Part shown: piece after piece, positions 1-10,525 of the stretch
Numbering within the stretch: the stretch's first letter is position 1
Layout of the letters: each line of letters starts with the position of its first letter
From: Rhynchopus sp. YZ270_cl-10
Lineage: Eukaryota; Euglenozoa; Diplonemea; Diplonemida; Diplonemidae
DNA length: 64,000 nt
NCBI GenBank assembly: GCA_964035575.1
Contig: OZ037847.1
Location: 1,667,408-1,731,407, forward strand
Direction: 5' to 3'
Notes under the pieces: model-generated
The model's database searches: none
Told to the model about the DNA's origin: nothing
Seen by the model: only the letters and a program-made list of their open reading frames with translations
Made by a program: the position numbers and the translations under genes

Positions 1-1060
1 TGTATGAGATCGTCAAGCTATTTTCGTTTTTGTTTTTCATTTTTCAAATTTTTTTTTCCTCCGGGAAAAAAAAAAATCACTGGTACAAGCCCATCTTCTC
101 CCCATCCCTTCTAAAGTGTTATGACATTAAAAGATCAGCGAGGATGTGGAGATCACCACAGGGTGTGCTACTGTGTTATCAATTTCTTAAAAAATTTTTT
201 TTTTCAATTTTTTTCAAAATTGGTAAAACTTTTCTGCGACAAGCAAACAGTTTTTGCCACCACGGGGGAAAACACACAGCTCCGACAATGAAGATTCTAT
301 ACCGGTAGCTACACTAATCCAAAAATTATCAAAAAAAAAGAAGAAAAAAAAAACACACACACATGGCTACGCCAAGGGGAAAGGTGTTTATCATAGAGTC
401 CCACAAAGGCGCCGTGTAGCAATACAGCGAGACACTGTGCGGTATATTCTTCTGTTTCATGTTTCCCCTTCTCTCAAAGGCGTCAGCTGTGTTGAGACAT
501 TGTTGCTGAGACATCGCGTCAACGCTCTCTTTTTTGTGCTCATATTACTTTTCTTGTATTTTTTTTTCAAGAGAAAAAGAAAACAGTTCACCGACAGAAA
601 CACGTTTGGACATACAGTACCATATCATAGTTGTCGCAACGTATAATGCAGAACCTTCTAAATGGTTTTGCAGCGCCGCTCTTCTCGCGCTTTATCCGCA
701 AAACTGAAGGCTCAGAATACAAAAAAAACCGCTAAGAAATAATTTAAAAAAAAAGAACAAGGTGTGGGAAACAGAAGTCAGACCTTAAAAGAAACCCTCT
801 CCCTCTCTCCCCCTCCTCTCCCCTTTTACCTTCTCTCCGCTACACCCCCACACTCTGACGCTTCTACAATGAGGACTACCTTACTCGAACCGATTTAGGC
901 TTCCAAACTTGCATCTTTTTGCTCCTATTTTAGGTTCATATTTAGGGTTCTATTATAGCTATCCTTGGCATGTCTGGTCTTTGTGTCCACCTTTATGATA
1001 GGAGCTGCTAACTACGCTTTGCTACACGTTGCTACATTCCTCTCAGAAACGAATTCGAAT
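1..1060. other. Intergenic, no gene recognised
   Basis: A/T-homopolymer-rich DNA with only short, low-complexity reading frames. A pyrimidine-rich tract (about 790-870) and a TTCCTCTCAG acceptor-like sequence (AG at 1045-1046) precede the kinase start. Nothing else is supportable. Confidence 0.6.
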
Positions 1061-2257
1061 ATGGGTGACACACCTATGGCGGATCTGCATCACTTTAATG
1101 TGAACGGGACGATGTTCCAGATCCCTAGGCGGTATGAGTGTGAGAGTGCGCTGGGTGGGGGTGCGTTTGGTGTGGTCTGCAGTGCGTCTGACAACGAGCG
1201 GGGCGGTGCGATGGTTGCGATTAAAAAGCTGGGGAAGGCCTTCCACGACGAGTACGCTGCGAAGAAGCTTGTCCGCGAGCTGCGTCTTCTCAAACACTTT
1301 GCAGGGCACGAAGCCATTGTTGGTCTCCTAGACATCCTTGAACCTACGTCCACAACATACGATGATGTGTACGTGGTGACAGACCTGATGGACTGCGACC
1401 TGAAGTACTGTTTGAAGCACAAAGCAAAGGACCTCGAGGCAGACCACTACCAGTACTTCCTCTCGCAGCTGCTCAACGGTGTGCACGCCATGCACAGTGC
1501 GTCGGTTCTCCACCGCGACCTCAAGCCGGAGAACATCTTTGTCAAGGCGGACTGCACACTGAAGATCGGTGATCTGGGTCTAGCCCGCGACTCAACCGAC
1601 ACTGACATGTCGCAGTACGTTGTGACACGGTGGTACCGAGCACCGGAGCTCATCATGAACTGGAACAAATATGGCTACAGCATTGACATATGGAGTGTCG
1701 GCTGCATCTTTGCGGAGATGATCTCTGTCAACCACAAACCCCTTTTCCCCGGTGTGAACCCTAAACAGCAGTTGGACCTCATCCTTAAGGTGCTGGGCAC
1801 GCCTTCTGCAGAAGACATCGCCTTTGTGACCTCTGAGACCTCACGGAAGTACGTACAAAGGCACCACATCGAGCGTGAGGATCTGAAGAAGATTGGCTAC
1901 CTCCCGCACGACACAACCGACCATGCGCTAGACTTCTTGTACCAAGCCCTGCAGTTTAACCCCGAAAAGCGTCCCACGGCCATGCAGTTGAAGCAGCACC
2001 CTTACATATTTGATGACGAAGAGGAGGAGGAAGAGGAAGAGGGAGAGGAGGAGGACGTGCCGGTCTTCAGCGCAGACTTCACGAAGTACAACAACACTGT
2101 GGAGGAGTCGCGGCAGATTGTGAACGTCATGATCAAACACTTCCACCCGAACTTCTCAGGACCCTCGCATCCTCACGTCACCTCTGACACCTGTGCGGTA
2201 AACGACCCGGATGTACCCATGTTCAACGTTAACGATGAGGATCAGATGGTATGTTAA
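1061..2257 (+). CDS. MAP-kinase-like (CMGC) protein kinase with SQY activation motif
   Basis: A 398-residue serine/threonine kinase. Seen from this start: glycine loop GGGAFG (about 32-37), VAIKK with the ATP-binding lysine (about 55), HRDLKPEN catalytic loop (151-158), DLG metal motif (171-173, in place of DFG) and the CMGC-type TRWYRAPEL P+1 segment. In classical MAP kinases the lip reads TxY directly before VATRWYRAPE. Here the aligned residues are S184-Q185-Y186, so dual phosphorylation, if present, would use Ser and Tyr. The C-terminal part carries an acidic run of about 15 Asp/Glu/Gly residues that is not part of the kinase fold. The ATG at 1061 is preferred because it lies 15 nt after an acceptor-like AG. 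An in-frame ATG at 995 would add a short hydrophobic leader, and one at 1076 is also possible. Upstream activators and substrates cannot be told from sequence. Confidence 0.9.
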   Translation: MGDTPMADLHHFNVNGTMFQIPRRYECESALGGGAFGVVCSASDNERGGAMVAIKKLGKAFHDEYAAKKLVRELRLLKHFAGHEAIVGLLDILEPTSTTYDDVYVVTDLMDCDLKYCLKHKAKDLEADHYQYFLSQLLNGVHAMHSASVLHRDLKPENIFVKADCTLKIGDLGLARDSTDTDMSQYVVTRWYRAPELIMNWNKYGYSIDIWSVGCIFAEMISVNHKPLFPGVNPKQQLDLILKVLGTPSAEDIAFVTSETSRKYVQRHHIEREDLKKIGYLPHDTTDHALDFLYQALQFNPEKRPTAMQLKQHPYIFDDEEEEEEEEGEEEDVPVFSADFTKYNNTVEESRQIVNVMIKHFHPNFSGPSHPHVTSDTCAVNDPDVPMFNVNDEDQMVC

Positions 2258-3219
2258 ATTTAGAAACAAAACAGCAAAAATGGAAAAAAAAAAAACAATC
2301 ATACAGGAGCTGGACTGAGTGGCCCGCCGTTTTGTTTTGTTTCTGCGGGGTTGTACGTTTGTAGAGTGAAAAAAAATCTAGCCCTTGACCACGTCAAACC
2401 AAACCAGGCACCAAATTTTTTTTTGCTTTTTTTTTTTGTTGTGAACGAAATGGAAAAAAAACAGCCAAAAATATGCAAAACCCTAACAAAGCCTTTACTC
2501 TGTCTGCAGGAGGCCAGGTAGCGTGCGGCTAGGTAGGAAGGCTCTCTCTCTGAGTTAGAGCGCAGATTACCCCTTCAGACCTTCAAGCCCCCCAAAACGG
2601 AGAGGTTCCCTCGCGAGAGGCAAACCCCCCTACAGAAGATGTGGCTCACTGCAGTGCAACGTAGAAAATCGTACATTTTTTTTGTGCGTTTTTTTGTCAG
2701 GTTCTTTTTTGCATCGAAAACCCAAAAAAAATTGAAAAAAAAGTGTACCACCTCCCTGAAGGGGTGATTGCACTAATATACCTTAGTGTCTTGTGTCCAG
2801 AAAAATGCAAAGAAAAAAAACGTTGCGGTTTCTCATATGAAAGTGTGGGTGCCTCATGCCTTTTTTTTTGCCCTGTTAGCAGCTCCCTAGTGCAACGCTC
2901 TGGGGTTCGATACCGCACAGAGTGTCTCCTAGTGCGTCCCAGAGTCGTTGCAACATATGACTTCACTATTTTTTGTTCGCATTTTCTTGTTCTTGTTGCG
3001 TACATCCAACAAATAACCGTAGACTAGTAGCATGCCATGCTGTGTTCGTTGTCTCCTTCTGTGTTGTCCCAACTACACCACATTGTTTGCCACCTGCGTT
3101 GAGGCGGGTCAGCAAACCCTATCTGCAGTTCATGCCATTTGCTGAACCAAACCCTCATCCAACAGGGCACCCTTTCTCTCTGTCCCCTCTTTTACACCTT
3201 TTTCTTTTTCTTTTTTTCA
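2258..3219. other. Intergenic, no gene recognised
   Basis: Spacer with many A and T runs. Short frames here have no recognisable domain. A GGTTCGA-like stretch near 2908 was examined as a tRNA B box and rejected. Confidence 0.5.
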
Positions 3220-4119
3220 ATGAACTCATACGTCGAGATGTGCGGTGCAGTGAGTGTGGCTGGGCTGCTCTTTGTAAAGTGCTTTTCACTGAGACGCCCG
3301 AAGTACAGCGAGGAACACTGGACGAACAGCAGGGACAGCCTGGTGATCGGGCACCGCGGCTGTCGTGTTGCGGACACACCAACGGGGAACACGATGTCGT
3401 CCTTTCGTGGGATCAACAAAACTAGCGCTGGGTTGGAGCTTGATGTGCAGATGACTGCAGATGGCCACCTTGTTGTCTTCCACGACCTGGAAACGGGAAA
3501 CCACCTGCAAGGGAAGAACTGCCACATTGCGAAGATGGACCTCGCCGACATCCGCAACAGACGTTTCGTTGCAGAGGCCGACCGTGACGAAGTTGTGCCT
3601 ACCTTATCTGAGGTGATGACTTTTGCGAAGGAGAACGATTTGAAGATGGTTATTGAGATTAAGGGGTGGAACCGGCATTGGGGTACGGCACGTGCAGTGA
3701 CGGACATGGTGGAGCAGCGTGGCTTGCAGCACAGCACGATGATCATTTCCTTCAACCCTGTGTACCTCTACGCGGTGCGGACAGTATCTGACCTGCCAAT
3801 GTCGCTTATCTCAACAGACGACTTCTTCACAGACCTCTGCGGTCTGTCTGAGGTGCCCATCCTCAACAAGGCACTCTTCCTGGCCGACAGGCTCTACGAA
3901 GCTGCCACCCTCAGGCACTACCTCCTCCCCACCTTCATCGGCAGTACCGGAATCTCAGCGTTCTACCCGGCACTCTCTACGGAGCTTGTCACTGCTGCAA
4001 AGGAAAGCGGCTTCTCCACAAACGCATGGACTGTGAACGAACAGAGCATCGCAAACGACCTCCGCCGCATGGGTGTGACGTTGGTGACAACAGACCTCCG
4101 GTGTCTCTCGTTTGCATGA
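3220..4119 (+). CDS. Glycerophosphodiester phosphodiesterase family, membrane-anchored
   Basis: A 299-residue GDPD-family enzyme. The family hydrolyses glycerophosphodiesters to an alcohol and glycerol-3-phosphate (or lysophospholipids to lysophosphatidic acid in some members). Seen: an N-terminal hydrophobic segment (about 7-22) followed by basic residues, typical of a signal anchor; GHRG (44-47) with the first catalytic His; LELDV (about 72-76) with metal-binding Glu and Asp; FHD (87-89) with the second catalytic His; and a later VIEIKGW with the third acidic ligand. The TIM-barrel family usually has PENT after HRG. Here the spot reads TGNTMSSF, so the usual Glu is Gly. The ATG at 3220 follows a long pyrimidine tract. 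The upstream extension of the frame has no ATG and is low complexity. The combination of anchor and GDPD domain resembles animal GDE1/GDE4-type enzymes. Confidence 0.88.
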   Translation: MNSYVEMCGAVSVAGLLFVKCFSLRRPKYSEEHWTNSRDSLVIGHRGCRVADTPTGNTMSSFRGINKTSAGLELDVQMTADGHLVVFHDLETGNHLQGKNCHIAKMDLADIRNRRFVAEADRDEVVPTLSEVMTFAKENDLKMVIEIKGWNRHWGTARAVTDMVEQRGLQHSTMIISFNPVYLYAVRTVSDLPMSLISTDDFFTDLCGLSEVPILNKALFLADRLYEAATLRHYLLPTFIGSTGISAFYPALSTELVTAAKESGFSTNAWTVNEQSIANDLRRMGVTLVTTDLRCLSFA

Positions 4120-6904
4120 TGCAAGAGAGGGGGCAGTGTCTTTAACTTCAAAAAAAAAAAGGCTTGTAATAATTCTCGTTCATGTGAACATCCCTTTTTT
4201 GTAGTGTGGCAAATGCGATGTAGTGCACCTCGAGAGGCGAGTGTGTGATTAAAATAATTTTGTCAGGGCAGTGCAAAAGGGCCGCTTTAAAAAGGCGTTG
4301 CTTTACACGTTCCAAAACACAACGCGAGGTGGATCTTTCTGTATTCGAGTCGAATTTGTATGGTGATTCGGTGGAATGTGCGATTTTATTGGTGAATTTA
4401 TTGGTGTGTGTGTGTGTACACGAGAGGCACGTTTATCTTCAAGTTTATATTTTTTTTTGTTTACCCAGACTTTTTCAGTGCTTCAGGTAAGTACGTTGGG
4501 TTAAGCCGAACGAACCGTTTTTTATATGCTGTGGTGCGCCCTTTGCTTTCCTTTCTTGTGAATGGAAAGTATGTGAATTTGCATTTCCCTCCCACCAATC
4601 TGCGCAAACTTTTCAGCACATTTATATGGTATCCGCAGAGGCGCTTACACTTTCTCGTGACTAAGAATCTGAAGCCTAGGTTCATCTTTCAAACCTTTCC
4701 CCCCTTCCAAAGAACAAAACCGAACGCAGTGAGCCTTTGTGTGTTTTTTTCTTTGTGTTTTGTGCTATTTTATTTTCCTCAATGAAAAGGAATACACCAG
4801 ATCTTTTTCAACCCTCCCCCTTTTTTTTTTCCACGCCGTGTTCTGTCTTCAAACGTATTTTGTAAAGTGGAAATAAAATTTGCGCCGTTTTTCTCACATT
4901 CACACATTTTCTAGTGACTGCCCCTGCGTACGCCGATGAACGGTGAGGCGTTTGCACTTTCAACTTCTCTTTTCTCTTCTCTGAGGTACCTCCTGCTTTT
5001 CGCAGGCTTCTTTCGGGAGTAGAAATATGTGGGGGGTTTCTTTGTCATTAAAGATACGTCTGCACGTGAGACATGTTCATCTTTCAACTTTTTCTTATGT
5101 TCCCGCTGTGTGTGTTTTGGCAGAACGATCTTTTCAAGATGGCTAAATACAGAGCGGTTGACAGTGTATGGGAGATGTATTCACTCAAGACTTTTTTGCT
5201 TTTCAAATAAAAATTGTTCCCTACTTTATTTGATTCAAAATTCAAAAAACAAATTGTTCAAAATAAATAAATTGGGAGCGGAACGGCTCTGTGTCTTATA
5301 AAATATATTCTCCCCCCTTTTTTTTGGTGACCAAACACGAGGAGCTTTTGGGTTCATCTTATAAGCTTTTTTTCTTCATGACTGAGATCGTTGTGCATGA
5401 TTCTCGAAACAGGAATGACTGCTGCGAAGCCATATCGAATTGTAGTTGACAATCAAAACAAAAAGGTTTTTGGCGTTTCCCACGCACTCTTCAGTTTACC
5501 TTTTTGTTGTTGTTTTCCTCCCCCCGATGATGTCCAACGCTAGTTATGCTGTCTCAAGGACAATGCATCATTTGCATCGCACATCGCCGTTGTCTATTTT
5601 TAACGTGTGTATAGGACTGATTCTTCTTGTTTACACGAGCGATTGTATGAGTATTTTAGTATGTGTTTCATTGTTTTTTGTTCAACGCAACACCCCCCAT
5701 TTTTCTTCTTTTTTATTGCACTTTTTTTTTCTGGGTTTTCCACATTTTTTTGTGAAGAGCTTTTTTTGTTTCTACCGCAGCATTTGTTTCTTTGTCGGTC
5801 TTTGAGGAGCGCAAAAAACAACGTTACAGTGCGAGTGTGCGCGAAGTGTGGTTATGAGAAACACATTTCATATTTTTCCAGTTTTCTTCCTCCTGTTGGT
5901 TGCTGGGACCTATGGAGATGGAGGGAACGCGGTGGGCACGCCATCCGCCATCCGCCATCCGCCTGGGGACTTTTTTTCATTCTCTTCTTTGATTTTTCTT
6001 GTCTTTGCGCATGTTGTTGTGTGAGAAGTCACACATCTCAAGATGTGCACAGATGGAAAAATGAGGAAAAACTCTCCTCACCTTTGCAATATTTTAACTT
6101 GGCACTCTGACTGTTTCTTTTTTGCGATTCGGAGCTTTAAAAACCCTTTTTCTCGAAACGCCGTACATATTAGTCATACAATGCAGCGATGCCGACTTCG
6201 CCTGAAAATAGGCATGTCTGGAAAATCTATCTGAGGCGTGGCTGAGGCGTACTCTCGCCTCAGCCACGCCTCAGCCGGCCTTAGCAAGGCCTTAGCAAGG
6301 CCTCGTTGCATTGTATCTGTATGATCAGTATGTGCTTCTGCTTTTCAAAAATTTCCTTTTGCAGCGCCTTTATCAAGAATCGTTGCCCCAAACTATCTTC
6401 TCTCGAGTGCAACTGTTTTGTTGTCTCGAGACTGTTGTTACAAAAAACAAGGACACTGTTTTGTTGCAGGTGTCTGTGTGCCGCACACTGCAGGTCGTTC
6501 TTATCCCCTGCAGCTCTCAAAAACTCGGTCTTTTTCACCGTCTCTCGAAATGGACCAAAAGAACAGAATATGGTCCACACAACCTTTTTTTACCTCCAGA
6601 AGTGTTATTTTTTTGTGAAATGGGTCAGATCAGAGATAAGAGTCAATCCTTGCATCTCTGCCACCCTAGTCGATTTCATGGAATACATTGTATTAAAAAA
6701 AAACACACTGGATAATGTCTTTGCAATACAGGATTTTTTCCAACAGAACTCTCACAGGGGGACAGCCCCCCCACAAAAGAACAAACCGATACGGAAAAAA
6801 AGTTATCCTTCATTTTTACCTCTGTTTTTTACGCTCAATGGTCTTGTGTATAACATTCCAACCACAGGGTACACTTTTGAAGTTTCCCCCAACAACACAC
6901 GACA
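4120..6904. other. Long intergenic stretch with one strong hairpin
   Basis: About 2.8 kb of T-rich spacer. Several frames of 60-200 codons exist, but they are phenylalanine- or serine-rich homopolymer translations without domains. The only clear structure is the perfect hairpin at 6231-6274, followed by a short direct repeat of CCTTAGCAAGG. Confidence 0.5.
6231..6274. repeat. Perfect 19-bp inverted repeat (hairpin)
   Basis: Arms 6231-6249 and 6256-6274 are exact reverse complements, with a 6-nt TACTCT loop. Each arm itself holds two copies of TGAGGCG. It lies alone in an AT-rich spacer, so its GC content stands out. It could be a transposon end, a structured RNA or a terminator-like element; the sequence does not decide. 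Confidence 0.7.
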
Positions 6905-8498
6905 ATGCACCCTGAATCAAACGGCCCTCGATGTCTTCCGTCTGTTGATGTCGTGAGCAGCACACTGCAGGTGGAGAACCAACTGCTCAAGAGCCAGCTG
7001 CAGGCGCTGGCGACAACGATGAAGACGATGAAGATGGAGAACAACCAGCTCCACGAGCAGAAGGCACGTCTTGCACAGTATGTCTTCTAGATAATTACTC
7101 ATTCAACTTTATAGAATCAAGGGGGGGTCTACCTATTGGAGTGGCACATCTTATAAAGTCGGTGGCGCATCAGCATCAATAGAGGGTGCCTTATGCCTCA
7201 CGGGTTTTACCCCATTAGTTATTACCGCGACTGTATTGCACACCTCTACCGTCAATGGGACATCCACCCATTCTTTTCAATCACTACTTAGCTTATGTAC
7301 CACACCACACCAAAGGGCCATATTCTGCGCAAGAATTACCCTCACTAGGCATTCCACCACACCACACCACAGAGAACGTGACGAACTGATGAAGAGTCTG
7401 AACGAAGCGGACGCGAAGTGCAAACAAAGCCAGCTCCTGCGCGACAGAGTTGTTGTGCTTGAGGCTGAGCTGGAACGCCTTGCGGAGTACGTCACCGAAA
7501 CAACCCAGGCACTGACCGCACAGCAGCAGGAGAAACGCCACCAGGACGCAACCCTGCAGCAGACACGCGACGCGCACCACAACCTCCAAGAGGAGGGTGT
7601 GGCATGCAAAGGCGCGCTCACAACACTGCTGCACAGACTGCACTCCCTGACGGTGAGCATGCTCCCCTCCTTCACCGCAGCAGAGACGAAGGACGACGCC
7701 TCCACTCTCGACATCACAGAATGTCTCTCCGACGGTGTCGCCTTTCTCTCAGAAGTCTTCAAGGCACGCACAGAAGCGTCCTTCATGATCCGCGAGAAGA
7801 TGAAGACCGAGCAGCTTGAGCTGCAGGCACGCATCTCCGTTGGCCAGCATAAGGAGACTGTTCTCCAGGAGGGGCTGCGCATGAGTGAAGACAACATCGT
7901 CAAGGAGCGGGAGATGTTCCAGGCACAGCTTGCCGAGGCGGGCGAGCGTGCGCACACTGAAGCCGAGCGTGCGCAGGCGGGGGTGGCGGAGTACCAGAAG
8001 CACCTTGAGGCTGCGGAGACGGAGATCCAGAAGGCTGCCTCCGCGAAGGCGGCTCTGGAGCGCGATATGTCTGAACGCGAGAGCGAACTTTCTGCGCTTG
8101 AGGAGCAACTGAAGAAGGAGGCTGCCGCACGTCGCCACCTGCAGCGCCTGCTTGGCGAGGAGCAGAACCACCGTGCGCTGTGCGAGCGCCAGGTGAAGGA
8201 GATGCGTCTGCAGATGAAGCTCTGCGGGCTGGGGGCGACACCGACGCTGAAGGAGGAGGACCTCGTCAACATGGTGACACGCCTCAACACAGAGCAGGGT
8301 GCGCTGGAGGTCGAGAACTGCAACCTGAGGGACAAGCTGCATGGTGTGCCACACACAGACGACTCTGACACAGACTACGGCGAGGACTCCCTCAACGAAC
8401 AGGTCCAAGTGGCGATGGACAACAGTGGCGCCGACATCGCCCTAGCAGAGACGCTTCTAGAGAGAAAGATGAAGAAGCTTGCTGCATTGCAGCACTGA
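6905..8498 (+). CDS. Coiled-coil protein, two exons
   Basis: Two exons, 6905-7077 and 7373-8498, join across a 295-nt intron (GTATGT...CCACACCACAG) to give 432 residues. The join keeps the heptad pattern: exon 1 ends ...QLHEQKARLA and exon 2 continues QERDELMKSLNEADAK. Nearly the whole product is predicted coiled coil rich in Glu, Gln, Ala, Leu and Lys, broken by a more ordinary segment around residues 140-190. The C-terminus ends in an acidic patch (DDSDTDYGEDS) and a short basic tail. The ATG at 6905 lies 38 nt after a CCAACCACAG acceptor-like site. No enzyme domain or targeting signal is seen. Proteins of this kind are often cytoskeletal, flagellar or Golgi tethers, but the function here is unknown. 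Confidence 0.75.
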
Positions 8499-8836
8499 GG
8501 GTTTAGACGTAGGTAGATAGGGGATAGAGGGATAGAAGGATAGAGGGGATATGCCCATCCTTTCGGAAGTTAAACAAACATCCAAACAACCCCTGCCTGG
8601 GGGTGGCGAGAGTAGGAAGAGCCGGAGCGTGGATAGAAGTTGCCATGCATTGCATCTCCATACACATTTTCCTCACCGCGCGTGTGCAGTCACACGTGTA
8701 GATTTTAGCGATTAGAGTTTAAAAAAAAAAAAAGTGGGGGTTTTTTATTCTTTTGGGGAAGGTCCGAAGGAGGGATGAACACCCCACACCCCACATCGAA
8801 ACCACAGCAAACCTAAATACACACCACCACACAACA
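8499..8836. other. Spacer
   Basis: Contains a short run of GATAGAGG-like repeats (about 8512-8550) and an A12 run before the glutaredoxin 5' leader. CCACAG at 8802-8807 is a candidate acceptor. No gene seen. Confidence 0.5.
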
Positions 8837-9151
8837 ATGGCCGCCGCCGCCGCTAGAGAGCTCGCCAAGCCTTTTGGTGACGACGTTGCGTCCGGGAAGG
8901 TGCTGATCTTCAGCAAGTCGTACTGCCCCTACTGCGTGAAGGTGAAGGACCTGTTCAAGTCTGTCGGAGCTGACTTCAAGGTTGTTGAGCTGGACAAGAT
9001 CTCGAACGGCTCTGATGTGCAGGCAAAGCTTGCCCAGGCGACGGGACAGCGCACAGTGCCGAACGTCATCATCGGCGACAAGCACATCGGCGGATGCGAC
9101 GACACACAGGCACTGCACAAGAGCGGCGAACTCAAGAAGCTTGCCGCTTAA
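8837..9151 (+). CDS. Dithiol glutaredoxin (class I)
   Basis: A 104-residue thioltransferase of usual length. It reduces disulfides and protein-glutathione mixed disulfides using glutathione. Seen: the CPYC active site at residues 30-33, the cis-proline motif TVPN that contacts glutathione, and GGCDDT near the C-terminus, which completes the glutathione site. CPYC marks the redox-active dithiol class and not the iron-sulfur CGFS class. There is no clear targeting peptide, only an Ala-rich start, so a cytosolic place is likely. The ATG at 8837 follows an A/C-rich leader (CACCACCACACAACA) and is the first ATG in the frame. The frame upstream opens without ATG. Confidence 0.95.
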   Translation: MAAAAARELAKPFGDDVASGKVLIFSKSYCPYCVKVKDLFKSVGADFKVVELDKISNGSDVQAKLAQATGQRTVPNVIIGDKHIGGCDDTQALHKSGELKKLAA

Positions 9152-9787
9152 GTGTCGCAACAGTGTCTATTGTTATTTTAGTTTTAACCAGAGGGCGCAA
9201 CCCAACGTTTTGCCCTATTATTGAAGCATTTCTTTTGAATTTATAGGATTATGTTTGGGCAACCCAATGTAATCCCTTTTGTTTTCGGCTAGCCAACTCT
9301 GCAAACCGATTCAGAAATCATGAGATATGATTTCAAATGTTATGCAAATCGTTACCATGGCATTTTCAAAAAGAAAAAAATCTGAGAATTTCATCTCTCT
9401 GAAGCTCTTTGGATTTCTCAAATTATCGTAGTGGTTCAGATCTCGAATTTCATCTAAAATTAGTTCAGAGAAGAGATCATCAAACCACGCACGATTTTTC
9501 CTTTGAGCGATTCGATAAGCTAATTGAGGGTTAAAGAGTTTTGGCATTACGAAAGCAAAAAAATTAAATATCTTTTTCCCGACTGTTTTCCGAGGGTACA
9601 AAATAAATTCGTCGATTAAAAAAAGACACCCTCTATGCAGTTCGTCTAACTTCTGGGAATGGGTCCTTTTTTCAGAAAAAATTATTTATAAAACGCAAGA
9701 CACGTTTATTTGTTTCCTCTCTTTAGTTCTTTCTCCATTTCCCTCCCCCCTTTCTTCCTCTCTGCCACCTCTCGCCTCACAGAAACA
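9152..9787. other. Spacer containing one AT-rich minus-strand frame
   Basis: AT-rich spacer. It holds the minus-strand frame described at 9311-9601. A CTCGCCTCACAG acceptor-like end (AG 9781-9782) sits 5 nt before the next start codon. Confidence 0.5.
9311..9601 (-). CDS. Possible AT-rich ORF, unknown
   Basis: A 96-codon minus-strand frame with AT-rich codon use, unlike the GC-rich genes around it. The translation is not homopolymeric. It contains a varied stretch with Trp, Asp, Glu and Arg (RAWFDDLFSELILDEIRD), which is why it is listed. No family is recognised. It could be chance, an organelle-derived insertion or a small gene on the opposite strand. Confidence 0.2.
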   Translation of the reverse strand: MYPRKTVGKKIFNFFAFVMPKLFNPQLAYRIAQRKNRAWFDDLFSELILDEIRDLNHYDNLRNPKSFREMKFSDFFLFENAMVTICITFEIISHDF

Positions 9788-10291
9788 ATGCAAAATGAAC
9801 CTCGGTTTGGTCAGGAGGCAATGGAAGAAGTGTTACAGAAGCGCCGCTTGCATAGAAAGGCAATAGAACTGATGCTGCGACACGAGCCTGAGCAGATGGT
9901 CGACTTGGTTGCTATCTTCGAGGAGTGGAAGGGGCGGGAGAACGAACTTGTGGCGATGCTGACAAAGAAGTATCGCAACGCTGTGCAGAAGCAGACGACA
10001 GAAAAGGACGTCGCAGGCATCCTGCAGGTCAAGGGAAGCAGCACCGATGAGCACGTGCTCATCGCTATGGACGTGCTGCAAGGCATGGACATCACGCTCA
10101 GAGCAGCCGCCACACGCACCCTCTTCACGAAGGCGTCCCCACACAGCAACACCACAGAGTACCTCGAAGCCGTGCACCTTCTCAACTACCTGCGCGACGC
10201 GTCCACACACCTCCAAATACACTTCGGTCGTGCGCCCGGTTCAGCACCCACCATAGCCAGGGAGCTGGCGTTTTTATCCACGATGCGTTGA
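9788..10291 (+). CDS. Unknown small helical protein
   Basis: A 167-residue protein with GC-rich coding sequence and no recognised family. The composition (many Glu, Leu, Ala, Arg and few Pro/Gly in the first 110 residues) suggests an alpha-helical protein. There are no membrane segments, zinc ligands or targeting peptide. The start at 9788 is strongly favoured: it is the first ATG in the frame and lies 5 nt after a pyrimidine-rich tract ending in CACAG, the shortest such gap in the window. It lies between glutaredoxin and the MYST acetyltransferase, but nothing ties its function to them. Confidence 0.7.
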   Translation: MQNEPRFGQEAMEEVLQKRRLHRKAIELMLRHEPEQMVDLVAIFEEWKGRENELVAMLTKKYRNAVQKQTTEKDVAGILQVKGSSTDEHVLIAMDVLQGMDITLRAAATRTLFTKASPHSNTTEYLEAVHLLNYLRDASTHLQIHFGRAPGSAPTIARELAFLSTMR

Positions 10292-10525
10292 TCTGTGGCC
10301 GAAACTGGGATGTGCATGTGTTTATGTCTCCTGTGACGCAAAGGTGCTTCAGAGGTGCGATGGCCCTCTCGGAGCGTGAGTGCATCCATAGGGGTTTGCA
10401 CTTCACTTTATGTAGATTTTTTTGTATTAGAAACTTAAGAACGGTTTTCCTCTTTCATTTTCAGACCCCACCCCACCCCACCACCACCACCACCACCATC
10501 CACCTGCAGTGGGAAAGGGAATGTA

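Noticed and set aside
254-646. 130-codon frame before the kinase
   Set aside because: Lys- and Phe-rich translation of A and T runs, no domain and no leader like the real genes.
2870-2930. tRNA-like B box (GGTTCGATACC)
   Set aside because: The T stem has a mismatch, and no A box or acceptor stem pairs at the right distance.
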